DNA from: Oscillospiraceae bacterium
Lineage (GTDB): Bacteria > Bacillota > Clostridia > Oscillospirales > Oscillospiraceae
Length of the DNA stretch: 5,020 bases
Direction of reading: 5' to 3'
NCBI GenBank assembly: GCA_016296045.1
Contig: JAEDKB010000141.1
Span: 1-5,020, forward strand
The notes beneath the pieces are model-generated. The model had not been told where the DNA came from. It saw nothing but the letters and a program-made list of their open reading frames with translations, and searched no databases. Shown here in pieces: positions 4,762 through 5,020 of this stretch. Made by a program: the position numbers and the translations under genes. Numbering within the stretch: position 1 is the stretch's first letter; each line of letters opens with the position of its first letter.

Positions 4762-5020
4762 ATGTCTGAAAGAATGTATCCCATCCCGTTTAAATCCCTG
4801 ATGAATTGGATCGTTACCGAATACAGCCGTGAAGGCGAAATTTTCGGCATCCACGCTCCTTACATCGCAAAGGGCAAAGCACTCCCCATCTTTGGCGAAA
4901 AAATTGAAACTCCCTTCGGTCCGGCAGCAGGCCCCAACAGCCAGCTTGCGCAGAACATCATCGCTTCCTACATGGCAGGCGCCCGCTTCTTTGAAGTTAA
5001 GACCGTTCAGAAGATGGACG
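4762..5020 (+). CDS. ygfK: YgfK, putative selenate reductase/flavin-FeS oxidoreductase subunit (3' end outside window)
   Basis: The first 86 codons are visible; the family is about 1000 residues. The start is clear: GGAGG (4749-4753) is 8 bases before ATG. The N-terminus shows MYPIPFKSLMNWI, then FGIHAPYI, and FGEKIETPFGPAAGPNSQLAQNI continuing into AGARFFEVKTVQKMD. This is the conserved opening of YgfK, a flavin-binding barrel like dihydropyrimidine/dihydroorotate dehydrogenases, normally followed by NAD(P)/FAD and ferredoxin-like domains that fall outside this window. In E. coli ygfK adjoins ssnA and the molybdenum hydroxylase gene xdhD; the protein is named for a proposed role in selenate reduction. 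In purine-degrading anaerobes it is thought to serve electron transfer in that cluster. Its exact reaction is unproven. Confidence 0.85.
   Translation, partial: MSERMYPIPFKSLMNWIVTEYSREGEIFGIHAPYIAKGKALPIFGEKIETPFGPAAGPNSQLAQNIIASYMAGARFFEVKTVQKMD

Overview
The window reads as chromosomal DNA of an anaerobic, probably gut-dwelling member of the Clostridia (Oscillospiraceae-like). This is inferred from strong AGGAGG-type ribosome binding sites, genes of roughly even GC separated by AT-rich gaps, hairpin-plus-U-run terminators, a DUF362/ferredoxin protein, and a purine-degradation gene set of the kind found in gut anaerobes. The genus cannot be fixed from the sequence.

Layout. Bases 1-1059 (+) hold the 3' three quarters of an 8-oxoguanine deaminase-type amidohydrolase. 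It converges, across a perfect 18-bp hairpin (1124-1164), on a minus-strand pair: a REP-associated tyrosine transposase (RAYT, 2822-2319) followed by a DUF362 protein with a C-terminal 2x[4Fe-4S] ferredoxin domain (2322-1174). These two overlap by ATGA. Three copies of a GTAG-headed palindromic REP repeat surround and penetrate the RAYT gene: two lie inside its reading frame and one in its presumed 5' leader. An AT-rich gap of about 520 bases (2823-3340) follows. It contains a minus-strand promoter and terminator, a gene-less island of about 190 bases, a strong bidirectional terminator hairpin, a good plus-strand promoter, and a structured RNA leader with its own terminator. Next comes ssnA (3341-4699, +), a second amidohydrolase, then the first 86 codons of ygfK (4762 to the window edge, +).

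How the genes fit together. The ssnA-ygfK order is that of the anaerobic purine/selenium-dependent molybdenum hydroxylase clusters (E. coli ygfK-ssnA-xdhD region; related urate/purine clusters in gut Firmicutes). The 8-oxoguanine deaminase would convert 8-oxoguanine to urate. SsnA is a predicted aminohydrolase of unproven substrate. YgfK is a large flavin/Fe-S oxidoreductase-like protein. The DUF362-ferredoxin could supply or accept electrons, but only its position suggests this.

Most interesting element. The ssnA leader (about 3195-3312) looks like a riboswitch. A stem (3207-3212/3247-3252) encloses a smaller hairpin. A second hairpin (3251-3270) has a loop that can form a 5-bp pseudoknot with bases inside the first stem. 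An intrinsic terminator (3269-3312) ends just before the ssnA ribosome binding site. I could not match it to a riboswitch class I know. In front of a purine-catabolism operon, a purine or purine-breakdown ligand is the natural guess. The second point of interest is the REP/RAYT arrangement, with REP units read as protein inside the transposase that presumably acts on them.
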